Part shown: positions 1-8,450 of the stretch, in pieces
How the letters are laid out: each line of letters opens with the position of its first letter
How positions within the stretch are numbered: position 1 is the stretch's first letter
Assembly (NCBI RefSeq): GCF_006385875.1
Contig: NZ_VFSU01000024.1
Span: forward strand, 226,369 to 290,368
DNA from: Sandaracinobacter neustonicus
Lineage (GTDB): Bacteria; Pseudomonadota; Alphaproteobacteria; Sphingomonadales; Sphingomonadaceae
Reading direction: 5' to 3'
Length of the DNA: 64,000 bases
Program-made: the position numbers and the translations under genes
Notes under the pieces: generated by a model
What the model was told of the DNA's origin: nothing
What the model saw: only the letters and a program-made list of their open reading frames with translations
Database searches by the model: none

Positions 1-571
1 CCACGCGGAACACCTCCACATTCACCTTCAGCTTATCCAGCGCATCCTTGAAATAGAGCCCGCTGCCGCCCGGTCCGCTCAACGCCATCGCCCCCAGCGG
101 CGAGATGCCGATGCTGTCGGCATGGGCGGCCAGATAATAGCCGTCGTCGGTATAGGCGGTGGCCCAGGCCTCCACCTCTTTCTTCTTGGCGCGGAAGCGC
201 TTCAGCGCGGCCCCCACGCTTTCCAGATTGGCCTGGCCGCCGCCCATGAAGCCGTCCAGATTCAGCGTGATCATGCTGATCGCCGGATCGTCTGCGGCCT
301 TGTCGATGGCGCGCACCAGCGCCAGCGTTTCCGTTTCGGGGATCACCTGCTGCCCGCCCAGCAGAGTCAGCGGGTCCACTTCGGTGGCCTGATCCACCAG
401 CAGCCCGTCCATATCGATGTTCAGCGCCGCGCCCTGCGGCACCGTCACCGCCGAACGCCCGCCCATCGAAAGCCCGGCCCACAAAAGGCCGAAAACAAGC
501 AGCATGAAGATCAGCACAAGGGCATCCTTCACACCGACAAGGAACGTCCAGACACCCTTCAGGAACTGCAT
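1..571 (-). CDS. sppA: signal peptide peptidase SppA, N-terminal part (runs off left edge)
   Basis: The minus strand opens with ATG at 571 (M-Q-F-L-K-G-V-W-T-F-L) and stays open to base 1, giving 190 residues of the N-terminus. A membrane segment (about residues 14-32) is followed by the S49 protease N-terminal region, including a stretch matching L-V-R-A-I-D-K-A-A-D-D and I-T-L-N-L-D-G-F-M-G-G-G, typical of the long (67-kDa type) SppA. The family cleaves remnant signal peptides in the inner membrane; the catalytic Lys/Ser half is mostly outside the window. An in-frame TAA lies 11 codons upstream of the ATG, so the start is well bounded. Confidence 0.88.
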   Translation of the reverse strand, partial: MQFLKGVWTFLVGVKDALVLIFMLLVFGLLWAGLSMGGRSAVTVPQGAALNIDMDGLLVDQATEVDPLTLLGGQQVIPETETLALVRAIDKAADDPAISMITLNLDGFMGGGQANLESVGAALKRFRAKKKEVEAWATAYTDDGYYLAAHADSIGISPLGAMALSGPGGSGLYFKDALDKLKVNVEVFRV

Positions 572-687
572 GCGACCGGCTCCAACCTTCGATATCGGCC
601 AGCCTTAGCGCTTGCCCGGCAAACTGCAATGCACCGGGGGCAGGGTTGGCGTTGACTTGCGCGGCCACCGACGCGATTCTGCTGCAC

Positions 688-1770
688 ATGGATATCCGCA
701 CCGAAGATCTGGATGCCGCCGTAGAGGCCGGCGTTATCGACGCCAACGCGCGGGACAGGCTGATCGCCTTCGCCCGAACCCGCCTTCAAGGTGCCAGCCC
801 GGATAACGAGAGTTTCCGCCTGCTGACAGGCTTTAACGACATCTTCGTGGCGCTGGCCTGCCTGCTGATGCTGGGGGCGCTTCCGGCGATGCTGCCCACG
901 TTGCCCGCCGCCTTGCTGACGGCGGCGCTGAGCTGGGGGCTGGCGGAATATTTCACCCGGAAACGGCGGATGGCGCTGCCGTCGATCATCCTGCTGCTGG
1001 CCTTCGTCGGCTCGATTTTCGTCGCCACCTTCACGGCCATCACGATGGGCGGGCACTGGGATCTCGCCATGCAGCAGTTGATGTTGCATCAGCAATTCGC
1101 AGCAGTGCTCGCGCCCACCATGGTGGCGGGGCTGGCGGCTGCTGCTGCCGCCGCGCTGCACTGGCGGCGCTTCCGCGTGCCGATCACGCTGGCGGCGGGG
1201 GCGGGCGCGCTGGCGATCGGCGCGGTGGCGCTGGCCGGTGCCGTGATCCCCTCCACGCTGGCAATGCGCGGCGCGGCGTTGCTCTCTGGCCTCGCCATCT
1301 TCGCGGTGGCGATGCTGTATGACATGCGGGATCGCGAGCGCCTCACGCGCAATACCGATATCGCCTTCTGGCTGCACCTGCTGGCCGCGCCGCTGATCGT
1401 GCACAGCGTGTTCAAATTCACCGGCATGCTGGATGCCGGTGCCAGCCCGGCCGGGGCGGCGGTCGTGCTGCTGCTCTATGCGGCGCTCACCCTCGTCGCG
1501 CTGGTGATCGACAGGCGGGCACTGCTGGTCTCAGCGATGATCTATGTGCTGTTCGCGCTGCAAAGCCTGTTCGAGGCCGGACGGGTGGCGGCCGGATTCG
1601 GCCTCACCGCGCTGATCCTCGGCAGCTTTCTGGTGATGCTGTCGGCGGGCTGGGCTAGTCTTCGCCGTCGCCTTCTTGCACATTTGCCGGCCGGCTGGAG
1701 CGCGCGGCTGCCAGTTGCTGGCTTGTCAGCACATTTTGGTTCATCGCCTGCTGAGTCGGCGCAGGCCTGA
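688..1770 (+). CDS. polytopic membrane protein, DUF2157-like
   Basis: 360 residues. The soluble N-terminus (about 40 residues, D-L-D-A-A-V-E-A-G-V-I-D) is followed by about nine or ten hydrophobic helices. The short acidic N-terminal helix pair followed by many membrane spans is the pattern of DUF2157-type predicted membrane proteins; function is unknown. The frame is open upstream to 646, but residues before the ATG at 688 look non-coding, and this start gives the usual N-terminus. The last 116 bases overlap the 3' end of the convergent lipoprotein gene. Confidence 0.75.
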   Translation: MDIRTEDLDAAVEAGVIDANARDRLIAFARTRLQGASPDNESFRLLTGFNDIFVALACLLMLGALPAMLPTLPAALLTAALSWGLAEYFTRKRRMALPSIILLLAFVGSIFVATFTAITMGGHWDLAMQQLMLHQQFAAVLAPTMVAGLAAAAAAALHWRRFRVPITLAAGAGALAIGAVALAGAVIPSTLAMRGAALLSGLAIFAVAMLYDMRDRERLTRNTDIAFWLHLLAAPLIVHSVFKFTGMLDAGASPAGAAVVLLLYAALTLVALVIDRRALLVSAMIYVLFALQSLFEAGRVAAGFGLTALILGSFLVMLSAGWASLRRRLLAHLPAGWSARLPVAGLSAHFGSSPAESAQA

Positions 1771-1945
1771 TCGCCGCCCACACCGGCTCGCCACGCGCGT
1801 CGCGCGGAATCTCGCCCCAGGTCACCGCGCCGCGTTGCAGCCCGCTTGACGTATAGAGAGGGGCGGGCGCACAGGCTGCCACGCCGATCAACGATGCAAG
1901 CACCGCAACCGAACCGCCCAGCTTCGCTCCCCGGATCATGTTCAT
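1655..1945 (-). CDS. small lipoprotein of unknown function
   Basis: 96 residues starting M-N-M-I-R-G. A hydrophobic signal segment ends in a lipobox (V-A-A-C at about residues 22-25), so the mature protein should begin with a lipidated Cys. The mature part is short, polar and rich in Gln, Pro and Ala, with no domain I recognise. A second ATG at 1939 could also be the start. It is convergent with, and overlaps by 116 bases, the membrane protein gene; both frames look genuine (lipobox here, conserved-looking Leu/Arg-rich tail there). Confidence 0.7.
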   Translation of the reverse strand: MNMIRGAKLGGSVAVLASLIGVAACAPAPLYTSSGLQRGAVTWGEIPRDARGEPVWAAIRPAPTQQAMNQNVLTSQQLAAARSSRPANVQEGDGED

Positions 1946-1990
1946 TCGTTTCTGTCCATTAACACCAACAGGATAAGCTTCCTTTCTCAT

Positions 1991-3199
1991 ATGACAGGCG
2001 CGTTGCATAGCATCTTGATCGAACGCTTCGCCGCGCGCGGGGATGGTGTCGCCGCAGACGGGCGTTTCGTGCCCGGGGCGGTTCCGGGCGATCTGCTGCT
2101 GGCTGATGGCAGCCTGCAACATGGCCCGGATCATGTTGCGCCGCCATGCCCGCACTTTGGCGAATGCGGCGGCTGCCAGCTGCAACATGTGTCGGATCGG
2201 CTGATCGCGGAGTTCGCGCGGGATCGCATATTGGCCCCGCTGGCGCGCTCGGGAATCACGCCCGAACAGGTGATGCCGGTGCATGTCTCGCCCGAAGGCA
2301 GCCGCCGCCGCGCGGCGCTGCGCGCCACCCGCACGGAAGGGCAAGTGCGGCTGGGCTTCAACGCCGAAGGCGCGCACCGGCTGGTGAATATGGCGCAATG
2401 CCCGGTGATGCACCCGGCGCTGTTCGCGCTGATCGGGCCTTTGCGCGATCTGCTCGGCCCGTGGCTGGCAGAACGCTCGGCCATCGGCATCACCATGACG
2501 CTGACGGACAATGGCGTCGATCTGCTGCTCGCCAATCTTCAGGCCAACAGCCTGCCCCGGATCGAGGGGCTGACCCGATTCGCAGCGGATCAGCGGCTCG
2601 CCCGGCTGTCGGTGGAAGGGCCGATGGGGGTCGAAACCCTCGTCGCCAATGCCGAGCCGGTGCTGACCATGGGCGGCGTGCGCGTCACCCTGCCGCCTGC
2701 CGCTTTTTTGCAAGCGACGGCGGACGGCGAAGCGGCGCTGGTTTCCGCCGTCACCGCCATATTGGGCGATGCGCCGAAGGTGGTGGATCTGTTCGCCGGA
2801 AGCGGCACCTTCAGCTTCCCGGCCAGCCGCCGGGCGCAACTGCACGCCGTGGACGGCGCAGGCCCGGCCATCCGCGCGCTGGGCGAAGCCGCGCGCAGGG
2901 CAGGGCGGCAATTGAGCACCGACCACCGGGACCTGTTCCGCAAGCCCTTGAGCGCAGATGAATTGTCCCGCTTCGATGCCGCCATCATCGACCCCCCGCG
3001 CGCCGGAGCCATCGCCCAGACGGAGCAACTCGCCGCCAGCACGCTGCCCGTGGTGGCCGCCGTCAGCTGCAACCCGGCCACCTTCACCCGCGATGCCGAG
3101 CGGCTGGTGGCGGCTGGCTTCCGGCTAGGGCGGCTGTGGCCGGTCGCGCAGTTCCGCTGGTCCACCCATGTGGAGCTGGTCGCCGAATTCCGGCGCTGA
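1991..3199 (+). CDS. rlmD: 23S rRNA m5U methyltransferase, RlmD/TrmA family
   Basis: 402 residues. The cluster C-P-H-F-G-E-C-G-G-C near residue 55-65 is the [4Fe-4S]-binding motif of RumA/RlmD-type enzymes. The C-terminal half has the Rossmann SAM site (V-V-D-L-F-A-G-S-G-T-F) followed by I-D-P-P-R-A-G and the catalytic S-C-N-P-A-T. The family transfers a methyl group from SAM to C5 of a uridine in 23S rRNA or tRNA. No N-terminal TRAM domain of full length is obvious, as in alphaproteobacterial members, so exact RNA target (U747, U1939 or other) is not settled. The next gene starts 6 bases downstream. Confidence 0.92.
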   Translation: MTGALHSILIERFAARGDGVAADGRFVPGAVPGDLLLADGSLQHGPDHVAPPCPHFGECGGCQLQHVSDRLIAEFARDRILAPLARSGITPEQVMPVHVSPEGSRRRAALRATRTEGQVRLGFNAEGAHRLVNMAQCPVMHPALFALIGPLRDLLGPWLAERSAIGITMTLTDNGVDLLLANLQANSLPRIEGLTRFAADQRLARLSVEGPMGVETLVANAEPVLTMGGVRVTLPPAAFLQATADGEAALVSAVTAILGDAPKVVDLFAGSGTFSFPASRRAQLHAVDGAGPAIRALGEAARRAGRQLSTDHRDLFRKPLSADELSRFDAAIIDPPRAGAIAQTEQLAASTLPVVAAVSCNPATFTRDAERLVAAGFRLGRLWPVAQFRWSTHVELVAEFRR

Positions 3200-3205
3200 C
3201 CCAAG

Positions 3206-4108
3206 ATGTTGAGCGGCCCAAAACTCGGAATCGCGCTGCGCATCCTCTCGGCCGTCAGCTTTTCGGTGATGGGAGCGCTGTTCAAGCTGGCGACCATGCA
3301 GGGGGCCAGCGCACCGGAACTGCTGTTCTATCGCGCTCTGGTGGGCATCCCGGTGCTGCTGATCTGGGTGCTGATGGGGCCGGGCCTGTCGCAGCTGGGC
3401 ACGAAGCGGCCGATGATGCACGCGGGTCGGGCGCTGTTGGGCAATGCCGCGATCCTGTGCACCTTTCAGGCGCTGACGATGCTGCCGCTGGCGGAAATCA
3501 CCACCATCGGCTTCATGGCCCCGGTGTTCGCCACCATCCTGTCGTTCCTGATCCTGCGCGAACAGGTCGGCCCGCACCGCTGGTTCGCGGTGGCCTGCGG
3601 CTTCGCCGGCGTGGCGATCATCCTGCAGCCGGGCCAATCCGGGCAGTCGCTGCCCGCAGTGGGGCTGGCGCTCGCGCTGATCGGCGCGCTGGGCGCAGCG
3701 GGCGTCACCATCGCCGTTAGGCAGATGCGCGGCGAGCATGTGGCGGCGATCGTTTTCTGGTTCATGTCCTTGTCGCTCGTCACCAGCGCGCTGATGCTGC
3801 CTGTGTTCGGCCATTGGCACAGCTGGCCCACGCTGCTGTTGCTGCTGGGCGGCGGCGCGGCGGGGATCGTCGCGCAGATTTCCATGACCAGTTCGCTGCG
3901 GCACGCCGCCGTGTCGGTGCTGATGCCGTTCGATTATATCCAGTTGCTGGGCGCGATCCTGTTCGGCTGGTTCCTGATGTCGGACGTGCCCGGCCTCACC
4001 ACGCTGGCGGGCGGGGCGCTGATCGCGCTTTCGGGCCTCTACACCGTGTGGCGCGAATATCGGCTGCAACGCGCGCAGGATGTGCGGCCGCCGCAGTCTG
4101 TGGGATAA
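3206..4108 (+). CDS. DMT superfamily (EamA) transporter
   Basis: 300 residues with about ten hydrophobic helices arranged as two EamA repeats; the motif E-I-T-T-I-G-F-M-A-P-V-F in the first repeat and the D-Y-I-Q-L-L-G-A-I-L-F-G-W segment in the second are typical of RhaT/EamA drug/metabolite exporters. Only 6 bases separate it from the upstream methyltransferase gene, so the two are probably co-transcribed. The substrate cannot be told from sequence. Confidence 0.9.
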   Translation: MLSGPKLGIALRILSAVSFSVMGALFKLATMQGASAPELLFYRALVGIPVLLIWVLMGPGLSQLGTKRPMMHAGRALLGNAAILCTFQALTMLPLAEITTIGFMAPVFATILSFLILREQVGPHRWFAVACGFAGVAIILQPGQSGQSLPAVGLALALIGALGAAGVTIAVRQMRGEHVAAIVFWFMSLSLVTSALMLPVFGHWHSWPTLLLLLGGGAAGIVAQISMTSSLRHAAVSVLMPFDYIQLLGAILFGWFLMSDVPGLTTLAGGALIALSGLYTVWREYRLQRAQDVRPPQSVG

Positions 4109-4240
4109 GTCTTTCACGTCACCACATTGCGCAGATGTTACATACACTGGTTGACAGAAATCCTTGTGATTCCCGGATAAAGACGCCTCAGCCCGAAGCT
4201 GATCCAGGGTCGGCGGCTTCGGGTGAGAAAGGGTCGAACA

Positions 4241-4822
4241 ATGAAACTGAATATCCTGATCGCGGGCGTCGCCTGCGCCTTGCTGGGAACGGCGGCAAGC
4301 GCGGCAACCCTGTTCACGCAAGGCGCGCCCACCGGCGCAATGACGAGCCCCGGCTCCGTCAGCTACCAGTTCGCCGCCAATGCCGGGGCCGGTCTCACCA
4401 GCTTCACGCTGAACGGCTTCAACTCGCTGGATGGCGAGGGCAATGGCTATACCGATGTCTTCACGTTGAAGCTGAACGGCACCGACATCCTGTCGGGCAG
4501 CTACAATCTGGGCGGTGGCGGCTATGACATCACCTATTTCGCCCCCGTCGGCAGCAGCGTCTCCGTCAGCACGCCGGGCAGCTGGCAGGGCGGCACCGGC
4601 CTGTTCAGCATTCCGCTGGGGCTGGCGCAGGGCACCAACACGCTGACGCTCAGCTATTCCGGCAATGCGCAAGGTCTGGGCGACGAAGGCTGGGGGGTCT
4701 CCAACCTCTCCGTCACCGGCGGCGTGCCGGAACCGGCGACATGGACGATGCTGATCGCGGGCTTCGGCTTCGTCGGTGCCTCGCTGCGCCGCCGCAAGCC
4801 GGCTCTGGCGACGCTCTCCTAA
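4241..4822 (+). CDS. secreted PEPxxWA-CTERM protein
   Basis: 193 residues: signal peptide ending around A-A-S-A-A, a Gly/Thr/Ser-rich beta-type ectodomain, then V-P-E-P-A-T-W-T-M-L-I-A-G-F-G-F and a terminal Arg-Arg-Arg cluster, the tripartite exosortase sorting signal. The protein is therefore expected to be exported and processed at the envelope. The ATG at 4241 follows an AAAGGG-type ribosome site and is preferred over the codon 18 bases upstream because it leads directly into the signal peptide. A TTGACA hexamer at 4151-4156 is a plausible -35 box. The ectodomain is not a family I recognise. Confidence 0.88.
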   Translation: MKLNILIAGVACALLGTAASAATLFTQGAPTGAMTSPGSVSYQFAANAGAGLTSFTLNGFNSLDGEGNGYTDVFTLKLNGTDILSGSYNLGGGGYDITYFAPVGSSVSVSTPGSWQGGTGLFSIPLGLAQGTNTLTLSYSGNAQGLGDEGWGVSNLSVTGGVPEPATWTMLIAGFGFVGASLRRRKPALATLS

Positions 4823-4837
4823 GGGCTGCAAAGGGCT

Positions 4838-4886
4838 TCTCCTCCCCTCTCGTGGCTGCTACATCGGCCGCGAGAGGGGTTGGAGG
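4838..4886 (+). promoter_or_regulatory. leader hairpin able to mask the ribosome binding site of the next gene
   Basis: Bases 4844-4852 (CCCCTCTCG) and 4871-4879 (CGAGAGGGG) pair perfectly over 9 bp. After a small internal loop, 4839-4842 (CTCC) can pair with 4882-4885 (GGAG), the Shine-Dalgarno of the gene starting at 4893. It could regulate translation or partly terminate read-through from the upstream gene. No T-tract follows, so a simple terminator is less likely on the plus strand. Confidence 0.45.
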
Positions 4887-4892
4887 ACATTC

Positions 4893-5960
4893 ATGCGCCT
4901 GACCTTTCTCGCTGCCTTGCTGGGCAGTCTTGCCTTCCTTCCCGCCCATGCCGCCGGATTCGATCCGCGCGAGCACCGCGCACCACTGGCTGGCGAATCC
5001 ACACAAGTGATGGTGCTGGGCACCCCGCATCTTTCCGGCCTGCCCAAGGATTTTCAGCCGCAGACGCTGTCGCTGTTGCTGGACCGGCTGGCAGGCTGGA
5101 AGCCGGACGCCATCGCCATCGAAGGCGTTTCCGGCCTGCAATGCGAACAATATCGGCAGAACCCGGCGATCTGGCCCGGCGTGGCAGACGCTTACTGTGT
5201 GGATCTGGCCGCAGCCGCCAAAGCCTCTGGCATGACCGTCCCCGCCGCCACGGCGGAGGCCGCCCGCCTGCTCGCCGCATGGCCCGCCACCCCCACGGCG
5301 TCTCAGCGGCGGCATCTGGCGCTTAGCTTCCTTGCCGCCGGGGAACCGGCGTCTGCTGTGGTGCAATGGCTTCGGCTTCCCCCTGCCGAACGCATCGCGC
5401 AGGACGGGCTGACGCCGGAACTGGTGGAGTGGCTGGATGCCCGCATCAATCGCCGCAACGAAAATTACCTGATCGCCGCCGCGCTGGCCGCCCGGCTCGG
5501 CCATGAACGGGTCTGGTCCACCGACGATCACAGCGCCGACAGCCTGACAGCAGCAGATGACCCGGATTTCGAAAAGGCGATGCAGCGCATCTGGAGCGGC
5601 CCGGAAAGCGATGCGCGATCTGCAGCCGCGAAGGCCATCAACGCACAAATGCAGACACAGCAGGCAGTGCTGAAAGCCTATCGCTACTACAATGATCCGG
5701 CCGAGGCAGACCGCGCCTTCGCCACCGATTTCGGCAAGGCGATGGCGGATGCCACGCCGCAAAACTATGGCCGCCGCTACCTCGGCTGGTGGGAAACCCG
5801 CAATCTGCGCATGGCCGGTAACGTCCGCGAAGTGGCGGCACTGAAGCCCGGCGGCCGTGTGCTGGTCCTCACCGGGGCCAGCCACAAGGGCTATCTGGAT
5901 GCCTATCTGGGCATGATGCACGACGTGAAGATCGCCGACCCGCTGCCGCTTCTACAATAA
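4893..5960 (+). CDS. exported DUF5694-type protein
   Basis: 355 residues with a cleavable signal peptide (hydrophobic core, then A-H-A-A about residue 20). The mature protein carries V-M-V-L-G-T-P-H-L-S, D-A-I-A-I-E-G-V and a C-terminal V-L-V-L-T-G-A-S-H-K-G-Y-L segment, a layout like the TraB/PrgY-like GxxH...E...GxxH group and the DUF5694 family. No activity is established as far as I know. The start at 4893 is set by GGAGG at 4882-4886; that site is inside the leader hairpin noted separately. Confidence 0.72.
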   Translation: MRLTFLAALLGSLAFLPAHAAGFDPREHRAPLAGESTQVMVLGTPHLSGLPKDFQPQTLSLLLDRLAGWKPDAIAIEGVSGLQCEQYRQNPAIWPGVADAYCVDLAAAAKASGMTVPAATAEAARLLAAWPATPTASQRRHLALSFLAAGEPASAVVQWLRLPPAERIAQDGLTPELVEWLDARINRRNENYLIAAALAARLGHERVWSTDDHSADSLTAADDPDFEKAMQRIWSGPESDARSAAAKAINAQMQTQQAVLKAYRYYNDPAEADRAFATDFGKAMADATPQNYGRRYLGWWETRNLRMAGNVREVAALKPGGRVLVLTGASHKGYLDAYLGMMHDVKIADPLPLLQ

Positions 5961-5973
5961 GCCGAGCCAAAAT

Positions 5974-5995
5974 CCTCTCCCGCTTGCGGGAGAGG
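5974..5995. repeat. perfect palindromic intergenic repeat
   Basis: CCTCTCCCGC, a TT spacer, then GCGGGAGAGG: a perfect 10-bp inverted repeat in the convergent gap between the DUF5694 gene and the deoxyhypusine-synthase-like gene. The following bases (GCGCGCCAGCGCGGCGGGTGAG) look like the tail of the same REP-like element common in sphingomonad genomes. It may serve as a bidirectional transcription barrier. Confidence 0.6.
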
Positions 5996-6082
5996 CGACT
6001 CGCGCGCCAGCGCGGCGGGTGAGAGTGACCCCAAACCAAGGCCTGGAACACCCGGCCCGCCGCCTGTTGCCGAGTTTGGACT

Positions 6083-7134
6083 TCAGGCTGCGAACAGCTT
6101 CGCCCAGCCGCGCTTGGCGCGGGCCTTCCAGTGGCCGCGATGATAAGCGTCAGAGGCCAGCAGCGGCATCACGCTGCCCGCTTCGGCGAACACCATCTGC
6201 TCGATGCCGGTGTTCACCTTGCCCCAGCTGGCTGCCTCTTGCAGCGTGGAGGAGGAGCAGGCACCGTCGCGCACGTCTGCAACCGTGATCTGCACGGCAT
6301 ATTTGTGCACTTCCACATCCTCATGGCCGAGGATTTCCGCGCACACCACGGTGTCCTGAATGAAGTTCTTCGGCACGCCGCCGCCGATCATCAACAGGCC
6401 GGTGGTGCCCGCCTTGATCTTGATGTCCGTCAGTTCGCGGAAGTCTGCAATCGCGTCCAGCACCATATAGGGCTGGCCTTCCTTGGCGCGGTCCACCTGA
6501 TGCTTCACCAGCCCGAATCCGGCCGACGAATCGACGAACGCCGGGCAGAAGATCGGCACGTCATGCTCGTACGCCAGCTTGACGAGGCTGTTGTCCTTCT
6601 TGCCATGCTCTTGCAAGTATTTGCCCATCTCGCGGATGAAGGCGCGGCTGGAATAGGCGCGCGGTTCCAGTGAGTTGGCGATCTTGTTGATGGTGAAGTC
6701 GCAGTCCTGAAGCTGTTCTTCGTCGATGTAGGTATCATAGATACGATCGATATAGAGCGAGCGCAGGGTATCATCGTCCGGGATTTCCAGCGCCTGATAA
6801 TGCTTGTGGCCAAGGCCTTCGAAGAAATCCATGTCCACGATGGTGGCACCCGTGGCGATCACCACGTCCACCATATTGTTGCGGATCAGTTCGGCATACA
6901 GGTCCATGCAGCCGCCGGCCGAGGTGAACCGGCGATCACCAGGCAGACGGTGCAGTCCTTGTCTTCCAGCATCTGGTTGTAGATGCCGGTGGCGCGCGCG
7001 AGGTCGCGGCTGGTGAAGCTCATGTTCGCCATCTGGTCGATGATCGGCCGGGCGTCGAAGCTCTTGATGTCGATATGCTCGACCTTCTTGGACAGAAGTT
7101 CAGCCTTCCGCTGTGCGTTCACTTGCTCGCTCAT
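6083..7134 (-). pseudogene. deoxyhypusine synthase-like protein, disrupted by a one-base frameshift
   Basis: The N-terminal part (M-S-E-Q-V-N-A, ATG at 7134 after GGAG) reads to about 6926 and then shifts frame; the remainder continues from about 6925 to 6083. Inserting one base (a G on the plus strand near 6926) restores a 350-residue protein across the junction: I-A-G-S-T-S-A-G-G-C-M-D-L. The C-terminal A-S-W-G-K-V holds the lysine that in deoxyhypusine synthase forms the imine with the butylamine group, so the chemistry is conserved. Bacteria lack eIF5A; such homologues are thought to act in polyamine metabolism, and the neighbour is an ornithine decarboxylase. The lesion may be a sequencing error or a real recent mutation. 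Confidence 0.85.
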
Positions 7135-7157
7135 GTTCGTCTCCAACAGAAATAGAA

Positions 7158-7179
7158 CCCCACCGCCGAAGCGGTGGGG
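7158..7179 (-). terminator. intercistronic hairpin between ornithine decarboxylase and the deoxyhypusine-synthase-like gene
   Basis: On the minus strand CCCCACCGC, a TTCG tetraloop and GCGGTGGGG form a perfect 9-bp stem followed by the T-rich bases TTCTATTTCT. This resembles an intrinsic terminator or attenuator that would lower read-through into the downstream gene, or a processing barrier. The T-tract is interrupted, so termination strength is uncertain. Confidence 0.5.
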
Positions 7180-7232
7180 GAAAAGAATGAAACCTTGATG
7201 ACGCGCTTAGTTGCGCGTCCATTCTGACGGGC

Positions 7233-8450
7233 TTACACCCGAGCCGCAACTCCCAGCGGCACGACATTGGCCGGAACCACGGCCTCGCCGCCCATCGGGA
7301 TCAGGCTCGCCATCGGTGCGTCCGTCACGATCACGGTGTCGCCGTTGGTGAAACCGTTGAAGCCCGTGCGCATGGCTTGCCCATAGGCACCCAGCTGGCC
7401 GATCTCGATATAATCGCCCGCCTTCACATCCGCCGGCAGTTCGAACGGACCCTTCATATGATCCATGTCGTCGCAGGTCGGGCCGTAAAAGGCGAAGTCC
7501 ATCGGTTCGGCCTGCGAGGCATCCGCCCGCACCAGCTTCACCGGATAGCGCCACTCCACATGGGCTGCATCGAACAGCGAGCCATAGGCCCCATCGTTGA
7601 TGTAAAGCTCTTCACCGCGCCGCTTTTCCACCCGCACCAGCACGCTGGCATAATCGGCGGACAGCGCCCGGCCCGGCTCGCACCACAACTCGGCGGAGTA
7701 AGAAATCGGCAGCGATTCATAAGCCCGCTCGATCACCGCGAAATAGGTCTCAAGGCTGGGCGGTTCCATGCCCGGATAGCGGCTGGGGAAGCCGCCGCCC
7801 ACGTCGATCACGTCCACGGTCACGCCCGCTTCCACGATCGCCGCACGCACGAAGGCCAACGCATCCGCATAGGCCGCCGGGCTCATCGCCTGCGATCCCA
7901 CATGGAAGCAGATGCCCAAGGCGTCCGCTGCCTGACGCGCCGCCAGCAGCAGGGCAGGGGCATCGGCCACGCCGATCCCGAACTTGGAGGCGAGGCTCAG
8001 CTTGGAATAGCCGGACGACACCTTCAGCCGCACGCACAGCGTGAGGTCAGCCGCGGGCACGCCATCGGTCGCGCAGGAACGGACGATTTTCGCCAGTTCC
8101 TCATGCGTATCCAGCGAGAAGATCCGCACGCCATGCACATGATAAGCCTCGGCAATCGCCTCCTCGGCCTTCACCGGGTGCATGAACGCCAGCACGGCTT
8201 GCGGCAGCAGCCCGCGCACCAGACGCACTTCCGCGATGGAAGCGACGTCGAAATGGCGGATGCCACCTTCCCACAGCGTCTCGATCAGGTGCGGCGAAGG
8301 GTTTGCCTTCACGGCATAGAAGCTCTTGCCCGGAAATGCCGAAGCAAAGAAGCGCGCCGCATCGAGAGCAGCATCAGGACGGACGAGGGTGACCGGGGCT
8401 GCAGGCTGCAGCTCGGTCGCTACCCGAAGCGCGTTATGATGGTTGTGCAA
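7233..8450 (-). CDS. ornithine (lysine/ornithine) decarboxylase, PLP fold type III
   Basis: 405 residues from a TTG start at 8450, which has GGAGG nine bases upstream; the frame remains open to an ATG at 8570 but those extra 40 residues look untranslated. The PLP lysine is in F-Y-A-V-K-A-N-P-S-P near residue 50; H-V-G-S-Q, the V-G-G-G-F-P glycine loop, E-P-G-R-A-L and the catalytic C-D-D-M-D are all present. The reaction makes putrescine from ornithine (possibly cadaverine from lysine). The deoxyhypusine-synthase-like gene lies directly downstream on the same strand. Confidence 0.93.
   Translation of the reverse strand: MHNHHNALRVATELQPAAPVTLVRPDAALDAARFFASAFPGKSFYAVKANPSPHLIETLWEGGIRHFDVASIAEVRLVRGLLPQAVLAFMHPVKAEEAIAEAYHVHGVRIFSLDTHEELAKIVRSCATDGVPAADLTLCVRLKVSSGYSKLSLASKFGIGVADAPALLLAARQAADALGICFHVGSQAMSPAAYADALAFVRAAIVEAGVTVDVIDVGGGFPSRYPGMEPPSLETYFAVIERAYESLPISYSAELWCEPGRALSADYASVLVRVEKRRGEELYINDGAYGSLFDAAHVEWRYPVKLVRADASQAEPMDFAFYGPTCDDMDHMKGPFELPADVKAGDYIEIGQLGAYGQAMRTGFNGFTNGDTVIVTDAPMASLIPMGGEAVVPANVVPLGVAARV

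Noticed and set aside
1655..3028. Minus-strand frame of 457 codons covering the methyltransferase gene
   Set aside because: Only its last 96 codons form a plausible gene (lipoprotein); the rest is shadow of the methyltransferase.
6900..6940. Programmed ribosomal frameshift in the deoxyhypusine-synthase-like gene
   Set aside because: A -1 slip at UCA would restore the frame, but the local sequence is not a slippery heptamer and no stimulatory structure is apparent; mutation or sequencing error is simpler.
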